From CAIXOZ01 sp046091285 (GTDB lineage: Bacteria > Cyanobacteriota > Cyanobacteriia > PCC-6307 > Cyanobiaceae): a stretch of 37,446 nucleotides of DNA. Positions within the stretch are counted from its first letter, which is position 1, and every line of letters begins with the position of its first letter. The notes under the pieces are model-generated. The model was given only the letters and a program-made list of their open reading frames with translations. It did not search any database and had not been told where the DNA came from. Location: positions 1 through 37,446 of the forward strand of contig JBJTBH010000081.1 in the NCBI GenBank assembly GCA_046091285.1, written 5' to 3'. Of this stretch, positions 16,561 to 25,673 are shown piece after piece. A program made the translations under genes and the position numbers.

Positions 16561-17427
16561 TTACTCAAGATTGAGTGTGCCAAGGGTATTCTGGCGTCGC
16601 TGTTGATCCTTGGCCCTGTATGCCGCCATGCAGTCATCCTTGGGAACGAGCAGACAGCTGACATACCCAGAGGCTTCGATCAGGGCAGCCCGTAGGGCCT
16701 TGGCGGTCGGAGTTCTGTTCTCGCTGGTCGAGTTGTTGGAGAAGCTGAAGGTTCCGGCGATGGCTGTAGCCGCATAACCGGCATTCCCCATCGGCACAAA
16801 ACCCCCAACGATTGCAGCGGCAGGCAGCAGACTTCCACCGTTGCTCTTCTGCTCCTGGGTGTTGGTAGCTCGACCTTCGACGGTGCGGGAACCAACGATT
16901 TCTCCTGTTGTGCTATCGACGACCCTGATGTCGATAGCGACATAATCTTTCGTGATCGTGTTCTGCTTGGAACCACCAAACCCCAGGAAGCTCATGCCAC
17001 TCCCCTTGCTTTCGACATTGGTGGCGGAGTCATAGGAGGTGATCGTACCAAGAATGATGTAGCGAGCTCCTGTCATCTTCCCCTTGGCGGCGGCGGTGGA
17101 GCTTCCTTTGCGCACAATGCCGAGCTCGCTCAGTTCCTGCTCGGAAAGCACCTGGTTGAGGTTGCGACGTTCGACGACCCGGAGGTCACCGGTGGCGGAC
17201 AATTCGTTGGCCAGGGCATGGGAGAGATCCTGGGCGACGGGTCCCTGCCACCACCAGGCTCCGGTGACATTGTTCTTGAATTCAGGCACGGAGACCGTCG
17301 GTGGGCCGGCGGCGCGTCGCCCCGTCGCCGGTTGTGTCTGGGCGATGCCGGGCTGACTGAGCCCAAGAGTAGTGATGAATGCTACAACAAATAAGCGTGA
17401 TTGTTGGCGGCTGATCTTGGCAGACAT
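16561..17427 (-). CDS. CsgG/HfaB family secreted protein
   Basis: 288 residues starting at ATG 17425-17427 with a strong ribosome site (AGGGAGGA, 7 bases upstream). Residues 1-30 form a signal peptide (RLFVVAFITTLGLSQPGIA) without a lipobox cysteine, unlike E. coli CsgG, which is a lipoprotein. The body matches the CsgG fold: VSVPEFKNNVTGAWWWQGPV, LANELSATGDLRVVERRNLN, TGARYIILGTITSYDS, VAIDIRVVDSTTGEIVGSRT. CsgG forms the outer-membrane curli pore; many bacteria carry related proteins of unknown role. No csgA, csgB, csgE or csgF is present. The gene and its upstream region are AT-richer (about 47-57% GC in lines I counted) than the surroundings. Confidence 0.8.
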   Translation of the reverse strand: MSAKISRQQSRLFVVAFITTLGLSQPGIAQTQPATGRRAAGPPTVSVPEFKNNVTGAWWWQGPVAQDLSHALANELSATGDLRVVERRNLNQVLSEQELSELGIVRKGSSTAAAKGKMTGARYIILGTITSYDSATNVESKGSGMSFLGFGGSKQNTITKDYVAIDIRVVDSTTGEIVGSRTVEGRATNTQEQKSNGGSLLPAAAIVGGFVPMGNAGYAATAIAGTFSFSNNSTSENRTPTAKALRAALIEASGYVSCLLVPKDDCMAAYRAKDQQRRQNTLGTLNLE

Positions 17428-17821
17428 CTGGAGTTCCTCCCTGTTTTAATTTCAATGTTAAAGCCACACTGTCGTTCCCGGCAACGGCCTGGCAAAGGTT
17501 TGGTGTCGCACGCGCCTGGAGGCTCAACCCTGCTGACGGTCGCTCTCACCTGCGCGTTCACTTCTGTCGTCGAGGGATGGGCGCACCCGGTTTCTGTGAT
17601 GGCTTGATCGATGGTTCGATGAAGTCCTCAGGGCCATGGAGAGATTGGCAAAGGAAAGCCATGGTTCACTGTCAATGTGTGGCTTGAATTGTAGGCAATG
17701 ATTTGAGATTTTTCTGGTCACTTTGTCTCCCTCTTCAGTCTTCCATTACGCTTTCGGCTTCTTCTTCAGTCGCATCGAATGGTGATGATCTCTGATGTCT
17801 CCTCAATGGTCAGCTGCCGTT
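17428..17821. other. 394-base AT-rich intergenic region
   Basis: The region lies upstream of the CsgG-like gene and downstream of the UPF0182 gene, both on the minus strand. Two 60-base lines counted by hand are 42-45% GC, against about 65% for the window. Only very short frames occur (for example a 51-codon frame at 17455-17607), with no conserved feel. It presumably holds the promoter of the CsgG-like gene; I see no clear -35/-10 pair, tRNA or terminator. Confidence 0.6.
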
Positions 17822-19258
17822 TCATTCAGGGATCTTGAACGGTTCTCCGGATTCTCCCTGGGCTGGCCTGGCGGCGGCGAGGCGCGTCAGAGCATCCCGT
17901 AGATTGCGTTCCATCACGAAGGTCACACCATCGGTGACGACCACCCGGACGAGGGAAGGAAGATTATTGTTTCTGCTTTGCAGATAGATTGGTTCGACAT
18001 AGAGCAGTCCCCGGCCGACGGGCAGGACCAGAAGATTGCCATGGATCACTTCAGAACCGGCTCGATTCCAGAGTCCGAACTGATAACTGATCGCCGGATC
18101 CTGCTCAATCAGGGCCGAAATCTGCTGGGGACCGAGCAGCAGTCGTTGTTGCGGGAATCGAACCAGTAACTGGGACCCGTAATGGGGAGCATCGTTGCGA
18201 GCGGCAAGCCAGCCCACCAGGTTGGCACGGCCCAACGGTGAGAAGGGAACCAGAAGAACGAATTCAGGACGATTCTGCCCAGGCAGCTGCAGTTCTGCCT
18301 GATAAGGCTTCACCGGAATCGTTTTTGAGCCGTAGATCTCGGTTGGAATTGACCAGACATCGTCGCCGTTATAAAACGTCCGGACGTTGGTCACATGAAA
18401 ACGCAGCAGCCGTTCGGCTTGGACCTGAAACTGACTCTGAGGCACCTGAATATGGCGCAGCAGGGCCGACGGCATGGCGCTCAGAGGTTGAAAGAGTTCC
18501 GGGAAAGCCCGCTGCCAGGTCCGCAGGATCGGATCGGTCGGATCGCTGATGTACAGGCGGATGCTGCCGTTGTGGGCATCCACCACTGCCTTCACCGGAT
18601 TGCGGAAATAGCGGATGCCGCTCGGATTGGGATCGCTGTAGGGGTAGCTGCGGCTCGTGGTGAACCCGTCCAGCAACCAGTATTGGTGTTGGCGGCTGTC
18701 GTAACCGGGACTGTTCGGGATGCGGGCGGTGACCAGATAGGGCTGACTCTCAAAACGCAGGAATGGGGCCAGGGCCGTCAGCCGTTCGTTCACCTGGCGA
18801 CGCATCAGCAGACGGGAATCCGGTGTGAGCGCTCCGGTGAACAGCAGCCGTGCTTCCCCCAGATACACCGCCGCCATCAGACGCTGCAATGGCTGTCCCA
18901 ACGGCACGCCTCCGGTTCCCTGGTAGTGGGTGTAGACGTTCAGTTCGCCATCGGGATAATCGAATTCCTGCACCAGGCTGGGGGCGATGGCATACGGAGC
19001 CTTGGCAGAGCCGTAGTAGAGCCGCGGCCGTCCCACCGGCAGGGCCCGTCGCACCATCGCCGTCGAGAGGCCCAGGTTCGGCAGGCCCTGCACCTGGCCG
19101 CTGCGACCGAGATCCTTGACCAGATACAGCGGCAGCCCATCAGGTCCGGCGGCATTCACCGCAGAGATCGTGAATCCGTAGCCGTGGGTGAAGATCAGAT
19201 GGCGGTTCAGCCAGGTGCGTGAGCCGGCCGCCAGCGCCGAGGAATCAAGCTCCCGGGC
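17822..19258 (-). pseudogene. UPF0182 family protein, C-terminal segment after an in-frame stop
   Basis: This is the soluble C-terminal half of a UPF0182 protein. The frame is open from the codon after TAA 19259-19261: ARELDSSALAAGSRTW, then NRHLIFTHGYGFTISAVNAA and 445 further residues beginning at a GTG (19159) that is only an internal valine in the family. Family landmarks include EFDYPDGELNVYTHYQGTGG, RLTALAPFLRFESQPYLV, YPYSDPNPSG, VKAVVDAHNGSIRLYISDPT, RTFYNGDDVWSIPTEIYG and GNLLVLPVGRGLLYVEPIYL. Because no frame is lost, it is separated from the N-terminal segment by one codon only. Without stop readthrough or re-initiation it would not be made as a membrane-linked protein. A sequencing error is also possible. 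Confidence 0.75.
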
Positions 19259-20647
19259 TTAGATCTGCACCTGCTGGGAGCCGCGTCTGGGATCCGCGCT
19301 CAGGGGATAGCGATCAACGGCTGCGGAAGGGAAGCTGTAATACAGGCGCAGCTGTTGCAGTTGCCGGTTCGTCGCCAGAAGTGGTGTGCTGTCCCAGAGA
19401 CGCACGTTCGCCAGGGTGCCCGGGGCACTGGCGAGATCGGCTGGGGTCAGTTTCTGGCGCGGTTCCAGCGTCAGGTCGCTGACCCGCTCCAGTCCGAAGG
19501 CGCGTCGGGTGCCTTGAATGGTCCGCGCCAGGTAGGCGCTTTCAACAGCCAGTTCCCGCGGTTGCACCCACAGGCGCTGGACGAGCGGTGCCACCAGCCA
19601 TTCCGTGATCGGCACCAGACCCATCGTGCCCAGCAGGGGCAGAAGCAGCCCGCGCCGCAGCCAGTGGCGGGGCAGGGGAACCAGCAGCCCGAGGGCACTG
19701 AACAGCAGGAGCAGGCTGAGGAGCAGCCGCAGGGGCAGTCGGACGTGGAGATCAACGAAGCCGGCCCCTGAGGCCACGCCGCTGCCGGCGACCATCAGGT
19801 TGAACGGGGCCAGGGCCGTTGCCATGGCCACGAGCAGGGCCAGCACCGCCAGCTGGGGCTGCAGCACCTGCTGTTGTTCGCGGCTCAGGCCTGGGAATGC
19901 CAGTTCCGAGAGGCTGTCGGACTCCGTGAGCGTGAGCCAGAGACAGGCGGCCAGCCCGACGATCACCTGGGCGATGAGCACGCTCAGCAGCAACCGCCAG
20001 GCGGGCAGCTGCAGCACCGTGAACGAGAGATCGAGGCCCGTGATCGGATCGGCCTCGCGGAAGGGTTGGGCCAGGAGAGCCGGCAACCACAGGCTCCAGC
20101 CCCGGGCCAGGGCGGTGGCCGATCCCGCCAGAGCCGCGGTGAGGGCCACCCGCAGGGTGTTGTGGGGCCAGAGCAGCAGGGGGATCAGCAGGGCGGCCGC
20201 CAGGCCGATCCAGAGGCTGAGGGGAAGATCCCCGAGCAGGGGCAGGCCGCTGATCACTTCACCGCTGAAGGGGGCCGTGATCAGATCCTGAGCCTGAACG
20301 ATCAGATAGGTGAGCCCTCCGGCGAGCAGGAGCAGCAGCAGCCCCATCAGCAGCAGATAGGAGCGTCCCCTGAGGCGCAACAGCACCAGGGGCCGAAGGG
20401 TCTTGCGGGCCGCCTGCAGGCGGAGGTTCCAGCACCGCCCCATCTGTTGCAGCTGCAGCGGCACCCCGAGACCGAGCACCAGCAGGAAGGCCGTGATCTG
20501 GAACAGCCAGCGGCGCCGCACCACATCCTGAAAACCGAGCTGCTGGAACCAGTGCCATTCGATCCAGAGACGGCTCGAGAGCAGCAGGGTCAGAGCGACG
20601 ACTCCGAACGTCAGCAGGAGCAGGGCAATCCGGCGCAGGCGGGCCAT
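19259..20647 (-). pseudogene. UPF0182 family membrane protein, N-terminal segment ending at a premature TAA
   Basis: 462 residues with about seven transmembrane helices (for example IALLLLTFGVVALTLLLSS near 6-24 and LLLMGLLLLLLAGGLTYLIV near 100), then the start of the soluble domain (VESAYLARTIQGTRRAFGLE, LANVRLWDSTPLLATNRQLQ, LRLYYSFPSAAVDRYPL). It stops at TAA 19259-19261 within the family block QVQI-stop-ARELD, where relatives read straight through. The two segments plus the stop codon total 942 codons, matching intact UPF0182 proteins of about 900-950 residues. Function of the family is unknown. If translation ends here the protein keeps its membrane part but loses nearly all of the extracytoplasmic or soluble domain. 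Confidence 0.75.
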
Positions 20648-20833
20648 TGCGGCAGGAGCGGCCAGGACCCTGACGCTAGGAGCCGGGGGGCTCGTGGGCG
20701 ATCACCCCAGAGCTGCGGGCATCAGGGCTCCATCAGGGCGTCGAAGGGACCCCCCTGTTCAATAGCCGATCCGTGAACTCGGGTATTTCGATGGCTCCGG
20801 TCGGTCGCTGCTAGTTTCAGCTCACCTTCCGGT

Positions 20834-22138
20834 GTGATCGTGACGGCAACCCTTTCCCGTTCCACCCTCCAGCGTCCCACCTTCACCGGGCTGCGTTGCA
20901 AGGAATGCGGTCATGCCTATGAGGCCGCAGCCCGTCACGTCTGTGAGGACGTCTGTTTCGGCCCCCTTGAGGTGGTCTACGACTACGAGGAGATCGCCCG
21001 CCGGGTCAGTCGGGCTTCGATCGAGGCCGGTCCAGCCTCGATCTGGCGCTATCGAGAGTTCCTGCCGATCGAGGGCGATCCGATTGATGTGGGGACAGGC
21101 TTCACCCCCCTGCTCCGGGCCAATCGCCTTGCCCGCCGCCTCGGCCTGAGGTCGCTCTACATCAAGAACGACGGTGTCAACATGCCGACGCTGTCCTTCA
21201 AGGACCGTGTTGTTTCAGTGGCGCTCACCCGTGCCCGGGAGCTGGGCTTCAGCACCGTCAGCTGTGCCTCCACCGGCAATCTGGCGAACTCCACCGCCGC
21301 GATCGCCGCCCATGCCGGTCTGGAATGTTGTGTGTTCATCCCCAGCGACCTGGAGCTGGGAAAGGTGCTGGGGACGTTGATCTACAACCCCACATTGATG
21401 GCGGTGAAAGGTAATTACGATCAGGTTAATCGTCTCTGCTCGGAAGTTGCCAATACCTATGGATGGGGATTCGTCAACATCAATCTTCGTCCTTATTATT
21501 CTGAAGGTTCCAAAACTCTGGGATATGAGGTGATCGAGCAGCTCGGTTGGCAGCTTCCTGATCATATTGTTGCTCCCCTGGCGTCCGGTTCTCTGTTCAC
21601 CAAGATCCGCAAGGGCTTTGATGAGTTCATCAAGGTTGGACTGGTCGAGGAGAAGCCTGTGCGCTTCAGCGGTGCCCAGGCTGAGGGGTGTTCGCCGATT
21701 GCCCAGGCTTTTGCTGAAGGTCGCGATTTCATCACACCCGTCAAGCCGAACACGATCGCCAAGTCGTTCGCCATCGGCAATCCTGCCGATGGCCCCTACG
21801 CCATCGATATTGCCAACCGCACCAACGGATCGATCGCCGCTGTCAACGATGAGGAGATCATCGAAGGCATCAAGTTGCTGGCCGAAACGGAAGGCGTGTT
21901 CACGGAGACAGCAGGTGGCACGACCATCGCTGTTCTCAAGAAGCTGGTGGAACAGGGGAAGATCAATCCCGACGAAACCACCGTCGCTTACATCACCGGC
22001 AATGGATTGAAAACAACGGAAGCGGTGAGCTCATCGATCGGGGAGCCTTTCCTGATCGAAGCGCAGCTCGACAGTTTCAACGCGGCCTGGGAGCGCGCTC
22101 AGTCCCTGCAGCGGGCCACCTGGGAGACCGTCGGCTGA
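20834..22138 (+). CDS. thrC: Threonine synthase
   Basis: 434 residues from GTG 20834 (GTG 20840 is equally possible). It converts O-phosphohomoserine to threonine with pyridoxal phosphate. An N-terminal zinc ribbon uses Cys22, Cys25, Cys37 and Cys41 (LRCKECGHAYE, HVCEDVC). The cofactor lysine is Lys123 in MPTLSFKDRVVS; SCASTGNLANSTAAIAAHAG and FTETAGGTTIAVLKKL are further fold II landmarks. About 120 bases inside the gene (21421-21540) drop to 42-47% GC with A/T-ending codons, unlike the rest. The next gene is a MoaD/ThiS-like carrier. Confidence 0.94.
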   Translation: MIVTATLSRSTLQRPTFTGLRCKECGHAYEAAARHVCEDVCFGPLEVVYDYEEIARRVSRASIEAGPASIWRYREFLPIEGDPIDVGTGFTPLLRANRLARRLGLRSLYIKNDGVNMPTLSFKDRVVSVALTRARELGFSTVSCASTGNLANSTAAIAAHAGLECCVFIPSDLELGKVLGTLIYNPTLMAVKGNYDQVNRLCSEVANTYGWGFVNINLRPYYSEGSKTLGYEVIEQLGWQLPDHIVAPLASGSLFTKIRKGFDEFIKVGLVEEKPVRFSGAQAEGCSPIAQAFAEGRDFITPVKPNTIAKSFAIGNPADGPYAIDIANRTNGSIAAVNDEEIIEGIKLLAETEGVFTETAGGTTIAVLKKLVEQGKINPDETTVAYITGNGLKTTEAVSSSIGEPFLIEAQLDSFNAAWERAQSLQRATWETVG

Positions 22139-22242
22139 TCCGATCAGCGCCATGGCGCCGCCTTCAATCCTGCAGCGTTCGCCTTCCACGACAGGCTTAC
22201 CCTGTTCTCCCAGTGTTCACTGTTCCATTCATTTCGCTTCCG

Positions 22243-22518
22243 ATGGCTGTTCAGGTTCTGATCCCCACCCCCCTGCAGAAATTCACCGATAACGAAGCTT
22301 CGCTGTCTCTTGAAGCCACCAGCGTCGATGCTCTGCTCCAGGCGCTCGAAGGCCGTTACTCGGGCATCCTGGCACGCCTCTGTGATGACAACGGCAAGCT
22401 TCGTCGCTTCCTCAATGTCTATGTGAACAGCGAGGACATTCGCTTCCTCGACAACCAGGCCACAGCCCTCAAGGATGGCGATGAGGTGAGCATTGTCCCC
22501 GCCGTTGCCGGGGGCTGA
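22243..22518 (+). CDS. MoaD/ThiS family sulfur-carrier-like protein
   Basis: 91 residues from ATG 22243 (MAVQVLIPTPLQKFT); the frame is open 30 bases further upstream but that part is not domain-like. The beta-grasp fold is visible: VQVLIPTPLQKFT, a helix VDALLQALEGRYSGI, RRFLNVYVNSEDIRFL and LKDGDEVSIVPAVAGG. The C-terminal Gly-Gly is the mark of proteins that are adenylated by an E1-like enzyme and carry sulfur as a thiocarboxylate. MoaD, ThiS and CysO use the same mark for molybdopterin, thiazole and cysteine synthesis. Which pathway uses this one is unknown; its place after thrC suggests amino-acid sulfur metabolism (inference). Confidence 0.88.
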   Translation: MAVQVLIPTPLQKFTDNEASLSLEATSVDALLQALEGRYSGILARLCDDNGKLRRFLNVYVNSEDIRFLDNQATALKDGDEVSIVPAVAGG

Positions 22519-22581
22519 CCCCGAAGCCCGATTTCATTGATTAGCGTCCTGCCAACGTTTGAGTGACTGGAGACCTCCCGC

Positions 22582-23571
22582 ATGACCCAGTCTCCGATCC
22601 GCCGGACCTCCGGCCGGCTTCCTCAGGCCGACCCGGAGGTCACAGACCGCACCTTGTCCGGCAAGGCCCTGCTGTTTGATTACCGGCAGGCAGCCAATCC
22701 GGTTCGTCCGGGCCTGACGGAGCCGATTTCCTGCCATCGCTGGGATGCTGCTCTGCATGCCCAGGGTCCGTCAGCGATTCTTCCGTTGGATCTGAGTGCG
22801 GCCCTTGGTTGCCCGGGACCCGCCACCAGTCCTGGCCTGGCGGCCCACTTCATCCGACTTGAGGCCGGCGATCGCCTCACGGCCGCCGCCGCCGCCACCA
22901 GTTCCCTGTTCTTTGTGCTCTCCGGTCGCGGACAGTGCGAGCGTCCCGCCCAGGCGAGCAGTCCCTCCTGTGAGTTGTCCTGGCAGGCCGGAGATCTGTT
23001 CGTGCTGCCTGCAGGCGCTTCGCCACAGCTTCAGGCCGGTGATACCAGCGTTCTCTACTGGGTGCATGACGCCCCCCTGCTCACCTATCTCGGTGTCACC
23101 CCTCAGGAGCCACGCTTCGAGGTCACGTTGTACCCAGCAGCCTGGCTTCAGGAGCAGCTCCAGCAACTGGCCAGCCACCCTGGCAGTCAGCAGAGCAACC
23201 GTCTGAGTCTGTTGTTGGCCAATCGCGATCTGCCGACGACCCGCACCGTCACCCATGTGCTCTGGGCGATGTTCGGCATGGTGCCCGCTGGTGCCACCCA
23301 GGCGCCCCATCGTCATCAATCCGTGGCGCTGGATCTGATCATCGACTGCGATCCCGGTTGCTACACCCTCGTCGGCACCGAGCTCGATGCCGAGGGCGCG
23401 CTCCGGAATCCCCGCCGCATCGACTGGCAGCCCGGCGGTGTCTTCGTCACCCCGCCGGGTCACTGGCACGCCCATGTCAACAGCAGCGGACGTACGGCCC
23501 ATCTGCTGCCGATTCAGGATGCCGGCCTGCAGACCTACTTACGCACTCTCGACATCCGCTTCGCGGGGTGA
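22582..23571 (+). CDS. Bicupin (double cupin) protein, gentisate dioxygenase-like
   Basis: 329 residues; ATG 22582 has GGAG 10 bases upstream. Two cupin barrels can be traced: the first near residues 88-165 (HFIRLEAGDRLTAAAAATSS, FVLSGRGQCER, WQAGDLFVLPAGASPQLQAG) has few metal-binding histidines; the second near 232-315 (MVPAGATQAPHRHQSVALDL, QPGGVFVTPPGHWHAHVNSS) keeps a HxH (HRHQ) and the late histidines of a metal site. The layout resembles gentisate 1,2-dioxygenase, but those enzymes put their iron in the N-terminal barrel, so the activity here may differ. It follows the sulfur-carrier gene by 64 bases and ends tail-to-tail with ftsH. Confidence 0.7.
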   Translation: MTQSPIRRTSGRLPQADPEVTDRTLSGKALLFDYRQAANPVRPGLTEPISCHRWDAALHAQGPSAILPLDLSAALGCPGPATSPGLAAHFIRLEAGDRLTAAAAATSSLFFVLSGRGQCERPAQASSPSCELSWQAGDLFVLPAGASPQLQAGDTSVLYWVHDAPLLTYLGVTPQEPRFEVTLYPAAWLQEQLQQLASHPGSQQSNRLSLLLANRDLPTTRTVTHVLWAMFGMVPAGATQAPHRHQSVALDLIIDCDPGCYTLVGTELDAEGALRNPRRIDWQPGGVFVTPPGHWHAHVNSSGRTAHLLPIQDAGLQTYLRTLDIRFAG

Positions 23572-23614
23572 AAGGTTCAGGTCACCAAGGATTCTCTGTC
23601 GTTGAACGAGCTGT

Positions 23615-25612
23615 TCACTGACCGATCCGGCTCAGGGAGAACTGGATGTTCTGTTTGAAATCGCGTTCATAGGTCTCCACCATGGCCCGCAGTCGATCGC
23701 CTTCCAGGGTTTCCTCCTGAATCAGGGCTTCCACCAGGGTGTCGAGCAGTACGCGCCGGGGTCGCAGCAGGGCCAGCGCTTCCTCCAGGGCCTGACGCGC
23801 CAGCAGACGCACCTGTTGATCAATGCGATTGCCGGTGATCATCGAGTGACTGGGCTGCGGGCGCAGCCAATCGCGCCCGAGAAACACCTCGGATCCGTCG
23901 CTGTCGAGAGCCACGGGCCCGAGTTCGGAAAACCCGAAGCGGGTCACCATTTCCCGGCACAACCGGCTGACCATTTCCAGGTCCCCGGCGGCTCCCTGCG
24001 TGATTTCACTCGGACCGAAGACCACCAGTTCAGCGGCGCGACCGCCCAGGGCCACCACCAGCCGCGCCTTGAGATCGGCTTTGCTCACCAGGCCGGAATC
24101 CAGCCGCTCCTCATCCGGGGTCATCCGCGCGAATCCTCCGACGCCACCGGCCCGCGGCAGCAGGGTCACTTTGTCGAGTCGATCGGCGTGGGGTACCAGG
24201 GTGGTGAGCAGGGCATGGCCGATCTCGTGATACGCGATCAGGCGCTTCTTGGCGCTGTCCTGCAGTGGCGCCACCGTCAGTCCCATCGTGATTCGCTCCA
24301 GGGCATCACTGAGGGCGCGATCATCAATCGACTGACGCTCACGGCGGGCGGTGAGAATGGCCGCCTCATTGAGAAGATTGGCGAGATCCGCACCGGAGAA
24401 GCCCGGGGTGCGCAACGCCCATTCCGCCAGCGAGACGCTCTCATCGAGGGGTTTGCTGCGTGCATGAACCGCCAGGATCTGCTCCCTGCCGCGACGATCG
24501 GGTAGATCGACGCTGATCTGACGATCGAAACGACCCGGCCGCATCAGGGCCGTGTCAAGCACATCCGGTCGGTTGGTGGCCGCCAGCAGCACCACCCCGG
24601 AATTCTCCTCAAAGCCGTCCATCTCCGTGAGCAGCTGGTTCAGCGTCTGCTCCCGCTCGTCATTGCCGCCGCCGATTCCGGCACCGCGCTGGCGACCGAC
24701 GGCATCGATCTCGTCGATGAAGATGATGCAGGGCGCCTTCGCTTTGGCCTGACGGAAGAGATCCCGGACCCGGCTGGCACCGACCCCGACGAACATCTCC
24801 ACGAACTCCGAGGCGGCCAGCGAAAAGAAGGGCACCCCCGCCTCACCGGCGATCGCCTTGGCCAGCAGTGTCTTGCCGGTGCCGGGAGGGCCGACGAGCA
24901 GCACCCCCCTGGGAATCCTTGCGCCGATGCTCGTGAAGGTCTCTGGGGTTTTCAGGAAGGTGACCACCTCCTGAAGTTCCTCTTTCGCTTCACCGATTCC
25001 CGCCACATCCTCGAATCGCACCGTGTTATCAGCGTCCGCCTGCAGGCGCGGCTGGCTGCGGCCGAAGCCGATGGCCCGATTGGCCACCTGAGCGGAACGC
25101 CGGATCAACAGGGCCAGCCCACCCAGCATCAGGGCGGCGAGCAGCAGATTGGAGATCAGGGCCACGCTGGCCTCGTTCTGGCGGTCATCACGCACCGTCA
25201 GCGGCACCCGAGCCGCTTCCGCGGTGCGCAGCAGCAGGGTGTCGTTGGCAAACACCGGCACCGTCTGCTGCTGGCCATCCCGAAGCCGTACCTGCACCTC
25301 GCGTTGGCGTGGTGAGAGCACCAGCTCCTTCACCTGACCGCCGCGGATCGATTCCAGGAGACGGCTATAAGACAACGTCGGTACGGGGGCCAGACCGAGC
25401 CGCTGCATCAGGGACGGATGACCTGAGGCCTGAACCGGTTCGGGTTTCGATCCTGGGGGTGATGCGCTGGAGGGAGCCCCCGTGGACAGGGTCGCCGCAG
25501 CGCCGTTGAACGGTGCTCTGGCCTCGGCGAACAAGGGTGTGAGGAGACCGGATGTCTGAGTGGAAAGCCCGGCCATCAACGGTGTTGACGGCGGCAGTGA
25601 AGTGTTGCTCAC
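23615..25612 (-). CDS. ftsH: ATP-dependent zinc metalloprotease FtsH (short N-terminus type)
   Basis: 665 residues from GTG 25610-25612, which has AGGAAGG upstream; a TTG at 25672 would lengthen it, and ATG 25576 or ATG 25408 would shorten it. The AAA+ domain has GPPGTGKT, CIIFIDEIDAVG and the second-region TNRPDVLDTALMRPGRFDRQ; the protease has YHEIGHALL (HExxH zinc site). One transmembrane helix is clear (SNLLLAALMLGGLALLI) after an FtsH_ext-like domain (SYSRLLESIRGGQVKELVL). The usual first helix is not seen; the N-terminus is instead Pro/Ser/Ala-rich. FtsH removes damaged membrane proteins, notably photosystem II D1, in cyanobacteria. rpmF diverges from it. Confidence 0.92.
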   Translation of the reverse strand: MSNTSLPPSTPLMAGLSTQTSGLLTPLFAEARAPFNGAAATLSTGAPSSASPPGSKPEPVQASGHPSLMQRLGLAPVPTLSYSRLLESIRGGQVKELVLSPRQREVQVRLRDGQQQTVPVFANDTLLLRTAEAARVPLTVRDDRQNEASVALISNLLLAALMLGGLALLIRRSAQVANRAIGFGRSQPRLQADADNTVRFEDVAGIGEAKEELQEVVTFLKTPETFTSIGARIPRGVLLVGPPGTGKTLLAKAIAGEAGVPFFSLAASEFVEMFVGVGASRVRDLFRQAKAKAPCIIFIDEIDAVGRQRGAGIGGGNDEREQTLNQLLTEMDGFEENSGVVLLAATNRPDVLDTALMRPGRFDRQISVDLPDRRGREQILAVHARSKPLDESVSLAEWALRTPGFSGADLANLLNEAAILTARRERQSIDDRALSDALERITMGLTVAPLQDSAKKRLIAYHEIGHALLTTLVPHADRLDKVTLLPRAGGVGGFARMTPDEERLDSGLVSKADLKARLVVALGGRAAELVVFGPSEITQGAAGDLEMVSRLCREMVTRFGFSELGPVALDSDGSEVFLGRDWLRPQPSHSMITGNRIDQQVRLLARQALEEALALLRPRRVLLDTLVEALIQEETLEGDRLRAMVETYERDFKQNIQFSLSRIGQ

Positions 25613-25643
25613 GCGAATGCCAGCCTTCCTGGAGCTTAGCGAT

Positions 25644-25673
25644 TTGACGAAAGGGAAGGTGAGAAAGGACAAT
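25644..25673 (+). promoter_or_regulatory. Possible sigma70-type promoter for rpmF
   Basis: TTGACG (25644-25649) and GACAAT (25668-25673) are separated by 18 bases and lie 24 bases before the rpmF start. The -10 matches consensus at four of six positions. The site would fall inside ftsH if that gene started at TTG 25672, which favours a later ftsH start. Confidence 0.3.

Noticed and set aside
17455..17607. 51-codon frame with a hydrophobic middle (MLKPHCRSRQRPGKG onward)
   Set aside because: No family resemblance and codon use unlike neighbours; it lies in AT-rich intergenic sequence.
17822..19159. An independent gene starting at GTG 19159
   Set aside because: The frame and family homology continue upstream to the TAA at 19259, so the GTG is an internal valine of UPF0182.
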